Below are positions 33,941 to 43,299 of a stretch of DNA of 64,000 nucleotides, piece after piece (positions within the stretch are counted from its first letter, which is position 1; the number at the start of each line of letters is the position of its first letter). The DNA is taken from NCBI GenBank assembly GCA_964565415.1, contig CAZMEX010000004.1:31223-95222 (forward strand), given 5' to 3'. The notes under the pieces are model-generated. The model worked only from the letters and a program-made list of their open reading frames with translations. It was not told where the DNA came from and made no database searches. This DNA is from JAIOSM01 sp964565415 (GTDB lineage: Bacteria > Desulfobacterota > Desulfobacteria > Desulfobacterales > Desulfobacteraceae). The translations under genes and the position numbers were made by a program.

Positions 33941-35025
33941 TAATCGGGCATGGAGGTAATGTAAAAGCACTTGCAAAAAGAGTCTGCTGCCATGAAAAAG
34001 AGATAATAGACATGAGCTGCAACCTTAATCCTTTGGGACCTCCAGAAGGATTTGAAGCATTTATTAAAGATAATATTAAAGAGATACGATCTTTGCCTGA
34101 AGCAGATGCCATGGGATTAATTTCAGCCTTTAGCAAGGCAAAGGATATTGATCCTGCACAAATTGCAGCAGGCAATGGCACAACGTGGTTTATTTATACA
34201 CTTATTCAAGCCTTAAAACCTGAAAATGTACTTATCTGCGGTCCAGTATATTCTGATTACAAAGATGCCTGCATCATGCATGATGTTAACTATACTTTTG
34301 CAAATTCCCAGGAAGATTCACTATTTGTCCATGATTTAAATAAAATTTCTGATATGGCAGACAGTTTTGATATAATTTTCATCTGTAACCCAAACAATCC
34401 CACTGCCAGCCTTATTGCCAGAGAAAATCTGATAAAACTTATAGCAAACCATCCTGAAACTATTTTTATCATAGATGAGTCTTATCTTCCCTTTGTTGAC
34501 AAGGCAGAGACCTTATCGCTCATCAATAAAACAGAATATACAAACCTGGTTGTACTCAGCTCAATGTCAAAAATATTTACAATCCCAGGCTTAAGAACTG
34601 GTTTTCTGACAGCTGCACCTGAAATAATCAATTATGTTATGAAATATTCTCAACCATGGTCAATCAACTCCCTTGCACAAAAAGGAGTCACGTACCTTCT
34701 TGAGCAACAGGATAAAACCACCCCTTTTATTGAAAAATCAAGGCAGTTTATCAAAAAAGAGAAAAAAAATTTCATTGAAAACTTTAAAGATAATAGCAAA
34801 ATAACGCTATACCCTTCTGTGACCTCATTTATACTTGCGAAACTTAACTCAAATCTCAAATCCGATGATTTGTGCCGTATTGTGGGTGATGAAAAAATCT
34901 TGATCAGGGACTGCTCTAATTTCCACGGGCTTTCAGATAGGTTTGTCCGCTTTTCCCTTAAAACACCTGAAATAAACAATCAACTTGCAACAATTGTAAA
35001 ACAGACATTAAAAGCAATGGTATAA
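33937..35025 (+). CDS. cobD: Threonine-phosphate decarboxylase-like aminotransferase
   Basis: CobD makes aminopropanol phosphate from threonine phosphate for the nucleotide loop of B12. It is a PLP enzyme of the histidinol-phosphate aminotransferase fold (362 aa). The N-terminus GHGGNV is characteristic of CobD, and CNPNNPTA, IDESYLPF and the PLP lysine in SSMSKIFTIPGLRTGF are present. Its place between cobS and cbiB supports CobD over HisC. One base separates it from cbiB. Confidence 0.9.
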   Translation: MIIGHGGNVKALAKRVCCHEKEIIDMSCNLNPLGPPEGFEAFIKDNIKEIRSLPEADAMGLISAFSKAKDIDPAQIAAGNGTTWFIYTLIQALKPENVLICGPVYSDYKDACIMHDVNYTFANSQEDSLFVHDLNKISDMADSFDIIFICNPNNPTASLIARENLIKLIANHPETIFIIDESYLPFVDKAETLSLINKTEYTNLVVLSSMSKIFTIPGLRTGFLTAAPEIINYVMKYSQPWSINSLAQKGVTYLLEQQDKTTPFIEKSRQFIKKEKKNFIENFKDNSKITLYPSVTSFILAKLNSNLKSDDLCRIVGDEKILIRDCSNFHGLSDRFVRFSLKTPEINNQLATIVKQTLKAMV

Positions 35026-35026
35026 A

Positions 35027-35971
35027 ATGGAATGGTATATAATATTTTCTGCTTTTGTCCTGGACTTTATGGTAGGTGACCCTGGTTTTTTACCCCACCC
35101 TGTTGTTTATATGGGAAAAGCCATTGAATTTTTTGAGCCTGTTTTTAAAAAAATATCATCAAGCCAGGTGCTGAACGGAACTTTTTTTGCAATTTTTCTT
35201 ATTTTTACAACCTTTGCTCTTACCTATTATATAATTTTCTTATGTACCTTGATTGACCTTCTGGCAGGTCAAATTGCAAGTATCATTTTCCTCTTTTTTT
35301 CCCTGTCAGCAAAAAGTCTTTACAAGGCTGCCATGGATGTGAGTGGTGCCCTTGAAAAAGATGGCATTGAAGCTGCCAGGGATAAAGTTGCAATGATTGT
35401 AGGAAGAGAAGTTAAACACCTTAATAAAACTGCTGTTATAAAAGCTTCTGTAGAAACCGTTGCAGAAAATTTTGTGGATGGCTTTTTAGCACCTCTGTTT
35501 TTTGCACTGATTGGAGGGGTTCCATGTGCAGTTGCATACAAAATGGTCAATACACTTGATTCAATGGTTGGTTATAAGAATGACAAATATATCGAATTTG
35601 GCAAAGCTTCTGCAAAAATTGATGATGGAGCAAACTATATCCCGGCAAGAATTTCCATTGTCATTATTGCCCTTGCAACAACTGTTTTTCCAGTCAAAAG
35701 AGCAGGCTCAGCATTAAAGACAGGTTTTAAAGAAGGCAGATATCATAAAAGCCCCAATGCAGGTTTTCCTGAGGCTGCTTTTGCAGGAGCTTTAAAGGTT
35801 AAACTTGGAGGGTCCAATTATTATCATGGCAACCTTGTAAAAAAACCTTATATCGGCAAAAATTTTAATGATCCAGGTTTATCAAAAATAAAACAGGCAT
35901 GTGAACTTATGCTTTTTTCTTCATTCCTGGCAACTGCCATATCCTGTGTTATTACACTGTTGAACCACTGA
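35027..35971 (+). CDS. cbiB: Adenosylcobinamide-phosphate synthase
   Basis: CbiB attaches aminopropanol (phosphate) to adenosylcobyric acid in the membrane. The 314-residue protein has DFMVGDPGFLPHPVVYMGK near the start, the GREVKHLNKTAVIKASVETVAEN-type core and DGANYIPAR, with four to five membrane segments. It is the last gene of the operon. The downstream gene faces it. Confidence 0.94.
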   Translation: MEWYIIFSAFVLDFMVGDPGFLPHPVVYMGKAIEFFEPVFKKISSSQVLNGTFFAIFLIFTTFALTYYIIFLCTLIDLLAGQIASIIFLFFSLSAKSLYKAAMDVSGALEKDGIEAARDKVAMIVGREVKHLNKTAVIKASVETVAENFVDGFLAPLFFALIGGVPCAVAYKMVNTLDSMVGYKNDKYIEFGKASAKIDDGANYIPARISIVIIALATTVFPVKRAGSALKTGFKEGRYHKSPNAGFPEAAFAGALKVKLGGSNYYHGNLVKKPYIGKNFNDPGLSKIKQACELMLFSSFLATAISCVITLLNH

Positions 35972-35990
35972 AACAAAACAGCTGTTAAGG

Positions 35991-36485
35991 TTATTTTATT
36001 AAATTTTTACTGCAGCAATCACTATTGCATGCCTTGTCACACTCCAACGGTTCTGAAGCTTCATAGGTGACATTATTATGATATTCATCTATGGATTTAT
36101 GCAGAGTCTTGACAGCAAGCTGAATACAATGATGCTTTTTTGAAGGAACATTTTCCAAAATATTAAAAACATGTCCGTCATTAATCTCTTTTGCCTCTGT
36201 CAGTGTTTTACCTTTAGCCATCTCAGCTATTGCCATGGCTGCTGAAACAGCCCCGGCACAGCCAAGCACTTGGTATTTGATATCTGTTATTGTCTCATTG
36301 TCAAGTTTAAGATAGATTTTCATTGTGTCACCACAAGTGCCAACCATTTCAGATATGTGGTCTGCATCGGGAATATCACCCATATAAGGTTTTTCAATGA
36401 AATATTTTATAGCGTTTGCTCCATATCCAACTTCAGCAAGGGCTTTTTTTTCACTCTCAATGGCTTTGGTATTTACATTATTCAT
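35991..36485 (-). CDS. NifU/IscU-like iron-sulfur scaffold protein
   Basis: This 164-residue U-type scaffold has three conserved cysteines for transient [2Fe-2S] assembly: VGTCGD, GCAGAV and KKHHCIQLA. The N-terminus is longer than in IscU. After the scaffold domain there is a Cys-rich tail (CDKACNSDCC) not found in the usual proteins. No nifS/iscS gene is adjacent. It has its own candidate promoter, so it may be expressed alone. Confidence 0.85.
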   Translation of the reverse strand: MNNVNTKAIESEKKALAEVGYGANAIKYFIEKPYMGDIPDADHISEMVGTCGDTMKIYLKLDNETITDIKYQVLGCAGAVSAAMAIAEMAKGKTLTEAKEINDGHVFNILENVPSKKHHCIQLAVKTLHKSIDEYHNNVTYEASEPLECDKACNSDCCSKNLIK

Positions 36486-36523
36486 TTTTTCCTCAAAATT
36501 TTAAAATATCCATATTGCTATTT

Positions 36524-36551
36524 AAAATAAGCTTCAAAGCGTCAGTGTCAA
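36524..36551 (-). promoter_or_regulatory. Candidate promoter of NifU-like gene
   Basis: On the minus strand TTGACA (perfect -35) and TATTTT lie 16 bp apart, with transcription predicted near 36517 and the ATG at 36485. A GAGGAA motif precedes the ATG. Confidence 0.55.
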
Positions 36552-36578
36552 GATTTTTTTATCACATACCAGGGGGAC

Positions 36579-37613
36579 CTAGGAAAATTCCTGTTTTAAC
36601 ATGCAACAGGCAATTTTGTACTTTGGAGTACCATCTTTATTATAAACAAGATTGCCCGGCTGAACAAGCTTATTCATTACACACCCTTCAGGTATTGAAA
36701 GAGTAAAAAGGTCTTTTTCATTTATTTTACCTGTTTTTATTAATTGATTGTTATCTATTTCAAGGCTGTGGATGGGTAAATCTTCACAAACAGGACATTG
36801 ATAGACTCTTTTGTTTGGAAATACAAAATAATTTTCAGCAAACATTGCTGCACACTCAAATTTTTCACTTTTTTTTAAAAAAACTTTTGGGTAAGTTACA
36901 ATTATATTATTTTCAGCTATTTCTTCGGCGATTTTTGGAACGGTATGGAGCCATTTATCCTTTGTGACCTGGCTTTTTGAATTTTGGTTTACTGACTGAT
37001 CCAGTGGAGGATTTACCAACCGGTTTATACCAGACGATTTACCCCGTATACCAATGACCTGGATAAAAAAACGTTCAATCTTAAGAGCTTTAACAACTGC
37101 AGGCATCATGGCAAGTTCATCAATATTATCATTGCTTACAGTATAAATCATGGAGGTTGAAAAACCTTTTGCCTGGGCATCTTTTAAACCTTTCAGGCAT
37201 TGATCAAAGGAACCTTTTCCCCGGATTGCATCATTGGTTTTTTTTGTTGCACCATCCAGGGAAAAACTTATGAAATCAACTTCATCACAACTAATTTTAT
37301 CAAGTATATTATTAAAGAGATACCCGTTTGTATCAATTGTTATGGATTTAAACCCTGCTTTTTTTGCATGTTTGACAGCAATGGAAAGATCAGGGTGTAA
37401 AGTCGGCTCGCCACCTAAAAAAATCAGATTCATCTGCCTGTTTTTATTTACAAAAAGATCAAGCCAGTTTTTTATTGTATCAATATCAAGGGTGTTTGCA
37501 CCATGCTGCTCTCTGTTTATATAGCAATGCCGGCATGCAAGATTACATTTTGTAAGAATATGGAAAAACAGATTGGAGGAGTGTTTTGAAAATGCAACTG
37601 TTTTTTTATGCAT
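36579..37613 (-). CDS. Radical SAM protein
   Basis: This 344-residue radical SAM enzyme has the cluster motif CNLACRHCY at about residues 23-31, then FLGGEPTLHPD (GGEP motif) and IDTNGYL. The C-terminal third has several cysteines (ECAAMFAENYF, YQCPVCEDL, EGCVMN, IACC), suggesting extra iron-sulfur clusters as in SPASM/Twitch-type enzymes that modify peptides or cofactors. Its ATG overlaps the carB stop, so it is co-transcribed with carAB. The substrate is unknown. Confidence 0.82.
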   Translation of the reverse strand: MHKKTVAFSKHSSNLFFHILTKCNLACRHCYINREQHGANTLDIDTIKNWLDLFVNKNRQMNLIFLGGEPTLHPDLSIAVKHAKKAGFKSITIDTNGYLFNNILDKISCDEVDFISFSLDGATKKTNDAIRGKGSFDQCLKGLKDAQAKGFSTSMIYTVSNDNIDELAMMPAVVKALKIERFFIQVIGIRGKSSGINRLVNPPLDQSVNQNSKSQVTKDKWLHTVPKIAEEIAENNIIVTYPKVFLKKSEKFECAAMFAENYFVFPNKRVYQCPVCEDLPIHSLEIDNNQLIKTGKINEKDLFTLSIPEGCVMNKLVQPGNLVYNKDGTPKYKIACCMLKQEFS

Positions 37614-40600
37614 TGTGATATTCTTGAATTGTTTTTACTGTGAATTCTTGTTTTTTCAAAGCTTTTATTGCATTACAGATTGCTTTTGTTCCATCTGTTG
37701 TTGTTGAATATGGAATTTTAAACTTCAATGCTGCACTTCTTATTTCATAACCATCACGTCGGGTTTGAGAATTTGAAGCTGTATTTAATATAAGTTGAAT
37801 CCGGTTGTTTTTCACAGCATCCACAACATTGGGGCGGCCTGTGGATACCTTTTTAATAATCTCGGCAGGTATTGAATTTTCTTCAAGAAAACCTGCTGTT
37901 CCTCTGGTGGCAAGTATCTTAAAACCCATTTTATAAAGTTGTTCAGCCACAGGCAGGGCTGCTTTTTTATCTTTATCCTGGACACTTATAAAAACATTGC
38001 CGGAAGTCGGCAGTATTTGTGAAGCTCCAAACTGTGCCTTGGCAAATGCAGTTCCAAGGTCTTTATCAATACCCATCACTTCTCCGGTGGACTTCATCTC
38101 AGGACCAAGCACAGGATCAACATTGGGGAATTTATCAAAGGGCATAACAGCCTCTTTAACTGAATAGTGGCTGGGAATGAATTCTTCTGTTAATCCAAGC
38201 TCTTTAAGACTTTTTCCCAGCATTACCTTGGTGGCAATCTTGGCAAATGGTATGCCTGTGGCTTTGCATACAAAAGGTATGGTTCGTGAAGCCCGGGGGT
38301 TCACCTCTATTATATAGACTTTATTATCCATGATTCCAAATTGAATATTCATCAACCCTTTTACATTGAGCTCCTTTGCAAGGGCTTTTGTTGCTTTTGT
38401 CATCCCATCAATATGTTTTTTTGATATGGAAAATGGAGGCAGCACACATGCTGAATCTCCTGAATGTATCCCGGCCTCTTCAATGTGCTCCATCATGCCA
38501 GCAATTACAGTTGTCTTCCCATCGGAGATTGCGTCAACATCAAGTTCAAAAGCTTCTTCCAAAAATTTATCAATTAAAACAGGATGTTTTGGCGATGCAG
38601 AGATTGCCAGGGCAAAATACTCTTTAAGGTCTTTTTCATCATACACTATTTTCATGGCTCGACCTCCTAAAACAAAAGATGGGCGTACCATTACAGGATA
38701 ATTAATCTTGCTTGCCACCTTTTTAGCATCTTTATAACTTGTTGCAGTACCGCTTTTTGGCTGCAAAAGTCCAAGCTTGATAATCATCTCTTGAAAAAGC
38801 TCTCGATCTTCAGCCCTTGCAATGCTCTTTGGTGATGTTCCAATTATTGGAGCACCTGCTTTTTCCAGGTCATCGGCAAGGTTAAGAGGAGTTTGACCAC
38901 CAAACTGGACAATGATTCCATCGGGGTTTTCTTTTTCAATAATATGCAAGACATCTTCCTTTGTCAGGGGTTCAAAATAGAGTTTATCCGAGGTGTCATA
39001 GTCTGTTGAAACAGTTTCAGGGTTGGAGTTGACCATGATACTCTCCACACCTTCCTCTTTTAAAGCATAGGAGGCATGTACGCAGCAATAATCAAACTCA
39101 ATCCCCTGGCCAATCCTGTTGGGTCCGCCACCAAGTATTATAACTTTTTTCCTCTCTGTGACCCTTGCTTCACACTCTTTTTCATATGTTGAATAGTAGT
39201 AGGGTGTAGATGCTTTAAATTCTGCAGCACAAGTGTCAACAAGTTTATAAACAGGTATAATACCCAGCGCTTTTCTTTTTTTTTCCACCTCATTTTCTGA
39301 AAGTTTTGTTAAAAATGCGATCTGCTTGTCTGAAAATCCTGTCTTCTTGGCATTCTCAAGAAGCTCTTTGGGAATATTTTTCCCTGCAAGCTTAACTCTT
39401 TTTTCAAGCTCTATAATCTGTCTGATTTGATAAAGAAACCAGGGATCAATGCCTGTAAGACTGTATATTTTTTCAATGGTCATGCCGTTTTCAATGGCAT
39501 ACTTAAGATAGAAAATTCTTTCAGAATTTGGAGTTGCAAGTTTATGTTCAATATCTGTTTCAGAAAGTTCATTCGGGTCAGGGTCTTTTCCGTCGGCACC
39601 AAGCCCTGCCCTTGATATTTCAAGGGATCTTAAACCCTTTTGCAAAGCCTCTTTAAATGTTCTGCCAATGGACATTACTTCACCAACTGATTTCATGGCT
39701 GTTGTGAGAACATCATTGGTCTCGGGAAATTTTTCAAAGGTCCATCTTGGAATTTTCACAACACAATAATCAATTGAGGGTTCAAAGCAGGCCAGGGTTT
39801 CACCTGTAATATCATTTTTAATTTCATCCAGGGTATAACCCACAGCGAGTTTTGCAGCAATTTTAGCAATGGGGAATCCGGTTGCTTTTGATGCCAGAGC
39901 AGAACTTCTGGAAACCCGGGGATTCATTTCAACAATTATGACTTCACCATCTTCAGGGTTGACTGCAAACTGAACATTTGACCCGCCTGTATCAACTCCT
40001 ATTTCATTCATAATGGCAATGGAAGCATCTCTTAAGTTTTGATACTCCTTGTCAGAAAGGGTTTGAGCAGGAGCCACAGTAATGCTGTCACCAGTATGAA
40101 TACCCATGGGATCCATATTCTCAATGGAGCAGATAATAACAACATTGCCTGCATTATCCCTCATAACTTCAAGTTCAAACTCTTTCCAGCCAAGCACTGA
40201 TTGCTCAAGCATAACCTGGGTGTTCAAACTTGCATCAAGCCCTGATTTTGAAATAAGCAAAAGTTCTTCTAAGTTATATGCAACGCCACCGCCTGTACCG
40301 CCAAGGGTGAAACTGGGTCTCACAATAATGGGAAAGCCAATCTCATCAGCACAAGCCTTAACTTCATCAATGGAGTTTATAAACCTGCTTTTGGGGATTT
40401 TTAGATTGATTCTATTCATTGCATCTCTGAAAAGCTCTCTATCTTCAGCTTTATTGATGGCATCAATGGATGCACCAATCATTTCAACATTATACTTTTC
40501 AAGAATGCCTGTTTTTGCGGTTTCAATGGCTGTGTTCAGACCTGTCTGACCTCCAAGGGTAGGCAGAATTGCATCGGGTTTCTCCCTTTCAATTATTTTT

Positions 40601-40824
40601 ACTACACTTTCGGCAGTTACAGGTTCAATGTAGATTTTATCAGCAGTTTCAGGGTCTGTCATGATTGTGGCAGGGTTTGAATTGACCAGGATAACTTCAT
40701 AGCCCTCCTCTTTAAGGGCTTTACAGGCTTGGGTTCCCGAATAATCAAACTCACATGCCTGGCTGATAATAATCGGTCCTGCGCCAATGATCAAAATTTT
40801 ATTGATGTCTTTACGTTTTGGCAT
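37606..40824 (-). CDS. carB: Carbamoyl-phosphate synthase large subunit
   Basis: CarB makes carbamoyl phosphate for pyrimidines and arginine. The 1072 residues include both ATP-grasp halves, each beginning with a recognisable N-terminal segment (ILIIGAGPIIISQACEFDYSG; VIILGGGPNRIGQGIEFDY), and the C-terminal allosteric domain (about 935-1072). The length matches the family. It overlaps carA by 14 bp. Confidence 0.98.
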   Translation of the reverse strand: MPKRKDINKILIIGAGPIIISQACEFDYSGTQACKALKEEGYEVILVNSNPATIMTDPETADKIYIEPVTAESVVKIIEREKPDAILPTLGGQTGLNTAIETAKTGILEKYNVEMIGASIDAINKAEDRELFRDAMNRINLKIPKSRFINSIDEVKACADEIGFPIIVRPSFTLGGTGGGVAYNLEELLLISKSGLDASLNTQVMLEQSVLGWKEFELEVMRDNAGNVVIICSIENMDPMGIHTGDSITVAPAQTLSDKEYQNLRDASIAIMNEIGVDTGGSNVQFAVNPEDGEVIIVEMNPRVSRSSALASKATGFPIAKIAAKLAVGYTLDEIKNDITGETLACFEPSIDYCVVKIPRWTFEKFPETNDVLTTAMKSVGEVMSIGRTFKEALQKGLRSLEISRAGLGADGKDPDPNELSETDIEHKLATPNSERIFYLKYAIENGMTIEKIYSLTGIDPWFLYQIRQIIELEKRVKLAGKNIPKELLENAKKTGFSDKQIAFLTKLSENEVEKKRKALGIIPVYKLVDTCAAEFKASTPYYYSTYEKECEARVTERKKVIILGGGPNRIGQGIEFDYCCVHASYALKEEGVESIMVNSNPETVSTDYDTSDKLYFEPLTKEDVLHIIEKENPDGIIVQFGGQTPLNLADDLEKAGAPIIGTSPKSIARAEDRELFQEMIIKLGLLQPKSGTATSYKDAKKVASKINYPVMVRPSFVLGGRAMKIVYDEKDLKEYFALAISASPKHPVLIDKFLEEAFELDVDAISDGKTTVIAGMMEHIEEAGIHSGDSACVLPPFSISKKHIDGMTKATKALAKELNVKGLMNIQFGIMDNKVYIIEVNPRASRTIPFVCKATGIPFAKIATKVMLGKSLKELGLTEEFIPSHYSVKEAVMPFDKFPNVDPVLGPEMKSTGEVMGIDKDLGTAFAKAQFGASQILPTSGNVFISVQDKDKKAALPVAEQLYKMGFKILATRGTAGFLEENSIPAEIIKKVSTGRPNVVDAVKNNRIQLILNTASNSQTRRDGYEIRSAALKFKIPYSTTTDGTKAICNAIKALKKQEFTVKTIQEYHNA

Positions 40825-41962
40825 TTTTAATCATCTCGACAAATTGGTTAAATAAATATGCTGCATCATGGGGTCCTGGAGAAGCTTCAGGATGGTATTG
40901 CACAGCAAAGGCTTTACAATTCTTATTTTCAACTCCTTCCAGAGAGTCTTCATTTAAATTAATGTGTGTCATTGCAAACTCTTTTTTCTTCATGGAATCA
41001 ATCGAGTCAATATCCACAGCAAATCCATGGTTCTGGGATGTAATTTCAACTTTATTGGTCTTAAGGTTTTTCACGGGCTGATTCCCGCCCCTGTGTCCAA
41101 ACTTTATTTTATAGGTTTTAGCTCCCATGGCAAGACCTAACAACTGCATCCCAAGACAGATTCCAAAAATTGGGGCAAACCCTAAAATCTCTTTTATTGT
41201 TTTTACAGCATAGGTCACAGGTTCAGGATCGCCGGGACCATTTGATAAAAATATTCCATGGGGTTTCAGGTTGAAGATGGTCTTTGAATCAGTGTCAGCA
41301 GGAAGTACAAGTACTTCGCACCCAGCTTTTTCAAGGCATCTTATGATATTATATTTAATTCCAAAATCCAGGGCAGCAACAGAGAATTTTTCGTTTCTAA
41401 ACCGCCAGATTTCAGGGGTTAAGCCACTCGATTTTGGGATATATGATGGTTTTGAATTGTTCCAGAAATAAGGTCTGTCAGTTGTAACTTTTTTTACAAG
41501 ATCTCTTCCCTGCATGGAATCAATGTTTTTAGCTTTCCCAATGAGTTTTGCAGGATCAAGATCATTGGTTGAAATAATAGCCCGCATTGCCCCTTTTTTT
41601 CTGATATGCCTTGTCAAGGCTCTGGTATCAAGGTCTTCAACACCAAGCACACCCTGTTTTTTAAGATAGGAACCAAGGGTGCCGGTTGAACGGAAGTTAC
41701 TGGGAAAATCTTGATACTCCTTCACTATGAGAGCTTCAACCTGAATTTTATCAGATTCATCATCTTCCGGGCATACACCATAATTTCCAATCAAAGGGTA
41801 TGTCATTGTTACCATCTGACCATGATAGGATGGGTCAGTGATAATCTCCTGATAACCTGTCATGGAGGTGTTAAATACAACCTCCCCTTTAGCCTCTCCC
41901 TTTCCTGTAAAACTTCTACAGGGAAAAGTCCTGCCATCCTCCAGCGCAAGTAAAGCTTTCAT
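40811..41962 (-). CDS. carA: Carbamoyl-phosphate synthase small subunit
   Basis: CarA is the glutaminase subunit that supplies ammonia to CarB. The 383-residue protein has the N-terminal domain with GYQEIITDPSY and the class I amidotransferase domain with nucleophile Cys in GICLGMQLLGLA and His/Glu in VQYHPEASPGP. It lies 36 bp downstream of the small ferredoxin-like gene. Confidence 0.98.
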   Translation of the reverse strand: MKALLALEDGRTFPCRSFTGKGEAKGEVVFNTSMTGYQEIITDPSYHGQMVTMTYPLIGNYGVCPEDDESDKIQVEALIVKEYQDFPSNFRSTGTLGSYLKKQGVLGVEDLDTRALTRHIRKKGAMRAIISTNDLDPAKLIGKAKNIDSMQGRDLVKKVTTDRPYFWNNSKPSYIPKSSGLTPEIWRFRNEKFSVAALDFGIKYNIIRCLEKAGCEVLVLPADTDSKTIFNLKPHGIFLSNGPGDPEPVTYAVKTIKEILGFAPIFGICLGMQLLGLAMGAKTYKIKFGHRGGNQPVKNLKTNKVEITSQNHGFAVDIDSIDSMKKKEFAMTHINLNEDSLEGVENKNCKAFAVQYHPEASPGPHDAAYLFNQFVEMIKNAKT

Positions 41963-41998
41963 TGTGATACATCAATCCCCTCTAAACAGTTTTTTACC

Positions 41999-42148
41999 TT
42001 ATAACATATCAAATACCCCCTCAAGTTCAGGCGGTATCTGGAATAAGGTTAAATATTCCATTTCATAAATTGAACCCTTTGGGCAAATTGAGATACAAAT
42101 ATCACAATTACAGCATGTTCCGCAAGGGGCATTTTCTTGGCAATTCAC
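41999..42148 (-). CDS. Small ferredoxin-like protein, 49 residues
   Basis: On the minus strand an open frame from a GTG at 42148 to a TAA at 41999 encodes a Cys-rich peptide. Six cysteines fall in CGTCCNCDICISICPKG, which contains the full C-x2-C-x2-C-x3-C-P motif of one [4Fe-4S] cluster, followed by a short hydrophobic tail. It could be a genuine half-ferredoxin or the surviving 3' end of a larger oxidoreductase gene, because no strong ribosome-binding site precedes the GTG and an in-frame stop lies 18 bp before it. It is just ahead of carA on the same strand. Confidence 0.5.
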   Translation of the reverse strand: MNCQENAPCGTCCNCDICISICPKGSIYEMEYLTLFQIPPELEGVFDML

Positions 42149-42286
42149 ACCTAAACCACTGAATTAATATATAAAACTATTGGAAACCAGCATACATTAA
42201 AAAAAATTTTATCATATATTTACGTACATTAATTCATTGGCACAGTGTAAATGTATTGACCTGACTGCCATGACTTCCCCGGGCTA

Positions 42287-42315
42287 TTGACAACAACATC
42301 TCTTATTAGTAAATT
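42287..42315 (+). promoter_or_regulatory. Candidate promoter of AraC-family gene
   Basis: TTGACA (perfect) and TAAATT are 17 bp apart. The -10 ends six bases before the ATG at 42322, so the transcript may begin at the start codon itself. No Shine-Dalgarno motif is seen. Confidence 0.45.
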
Positions 42316-42321
42316 TGCTTC

Positions 42322-43245
42322 ATGTCTCCTGCAACTGATCAAAAAGTGTTGAACCGGAATCATATTGCAATTATCAACCAGGGGGTTGATTACATTGTTG
42401 ATCACCTTTTTGAAAAATTAACAGTTGAAATGATTGCTGATCACTGCTGCTTTTCCCGCCATTACTATAATCGACTTTTTAAATCGGTAACAAGGGAGAG
42501 TGTCTACAGTTTTATTAAAAGAGTACGTATTGAAACAGCAGCCTGTAAGTTGATAAAATTCTCCAATCTAAGTATTACGAGTATTGCAGCTGAACTTGGC
42601 TACAGCTCTTCCAATTTTTCAGTAATGTTCAAAAAACACTATAATCTCTCTCCTTCTCAATTTCGCCTTAATCCAGAACTGCCTTTGAAATCTTCAAGCC
42701 ACTCTGTTCTTCAACGGATTCAGGAGTTGCAAGAAAATAAGCCTGTAACGCTCCTCCAGCAAATGGACAAGAGTATCAGGTTTAAAGAGTTGCCTGATAT
42801 TAAACTTGTATATAAACGATTTAAAGGTAATTATCAAAATCTTGCTCCTGTATGGCAGGCTTTTTGTACAAAAATGGAACACTCATTTCCTGATTTTCCC
42901 ATTGAATTTTACGGAATATCATATGATGATCCTCTGATCGCACAAGAGAATAAATGCCTCTATGATCTTTGTGCAAGAGTTACTGATTCAGTTAAAGTAA
43001 AAGGTGAAAACTTCCGAAAAATACCCGGAGGGCTGTATCTTTGCTGCCGTTTTGGGGATCATGTGCGAAAAATTAACCAGCTTTATAATGATCTGTTTGC
43101 TGTATGGATGCCACACCGTGGATATACCATGGGGCATGGACTCTGTTTTGAGCGCTATTTTAAAGAGTCAGTGCCAGGTGGCAATGTGGTAATGGATCTT
43201 TGCATACCTGTTTTATCAAACAACAGGGCTCAAATTCAGAAGTAA
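42322..43245 (+). CDS. AraC-family regulator with GyrI-like ligand-binding domain
   Basis: This 307-residue transcription factor has the two-helix-turn-helix AraC domain at the N-terminus (about 12-115; VEMIADHCCFSRHYYNRLFK and ITSIAAELGYSSSNFSVMFKKHY) and a C-terminal GyrI/Rob-like domain (about 150-300), which in relatives binds drugs or other small hydrophobic molecules. The MATE exporter gene starts 54 bp downstream on the same strand, so drug-responsive control of that exporter is likely. Confidence 0.9.
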   Translation: MSPATDQKVLNRNHIAIINQGVDYIVDHLFEKLTVEMIADHCCFSRHYYNRLFKSVTRESVYSFIKRVRIETAACKLIKFSNLSITSIAAELGYSSSNFSVMFKKHYNLSPSQFRLNPELPLKSSSHSVLQRIQELQENKPVTLLQQMDKSIRFKELPDIKLVYKRFKGNYQNLAPVWQAFCTKMEHSFPDFPIEFYGISYDDPLIAQENKCLYDLCARVTDSVKVKGENFRKIPGGLYLCCRFGDHVRKINQLYNDLFAVWMPHRGYTMGHGLCFERYFKESVPGGNVVMDLCIPVLSNNRAQIQK

Positions 43246-43299
43246 ATTTTATTTGCACCATATAGAATCACCTTATTTTATTTTATGGAGGTACTATTG

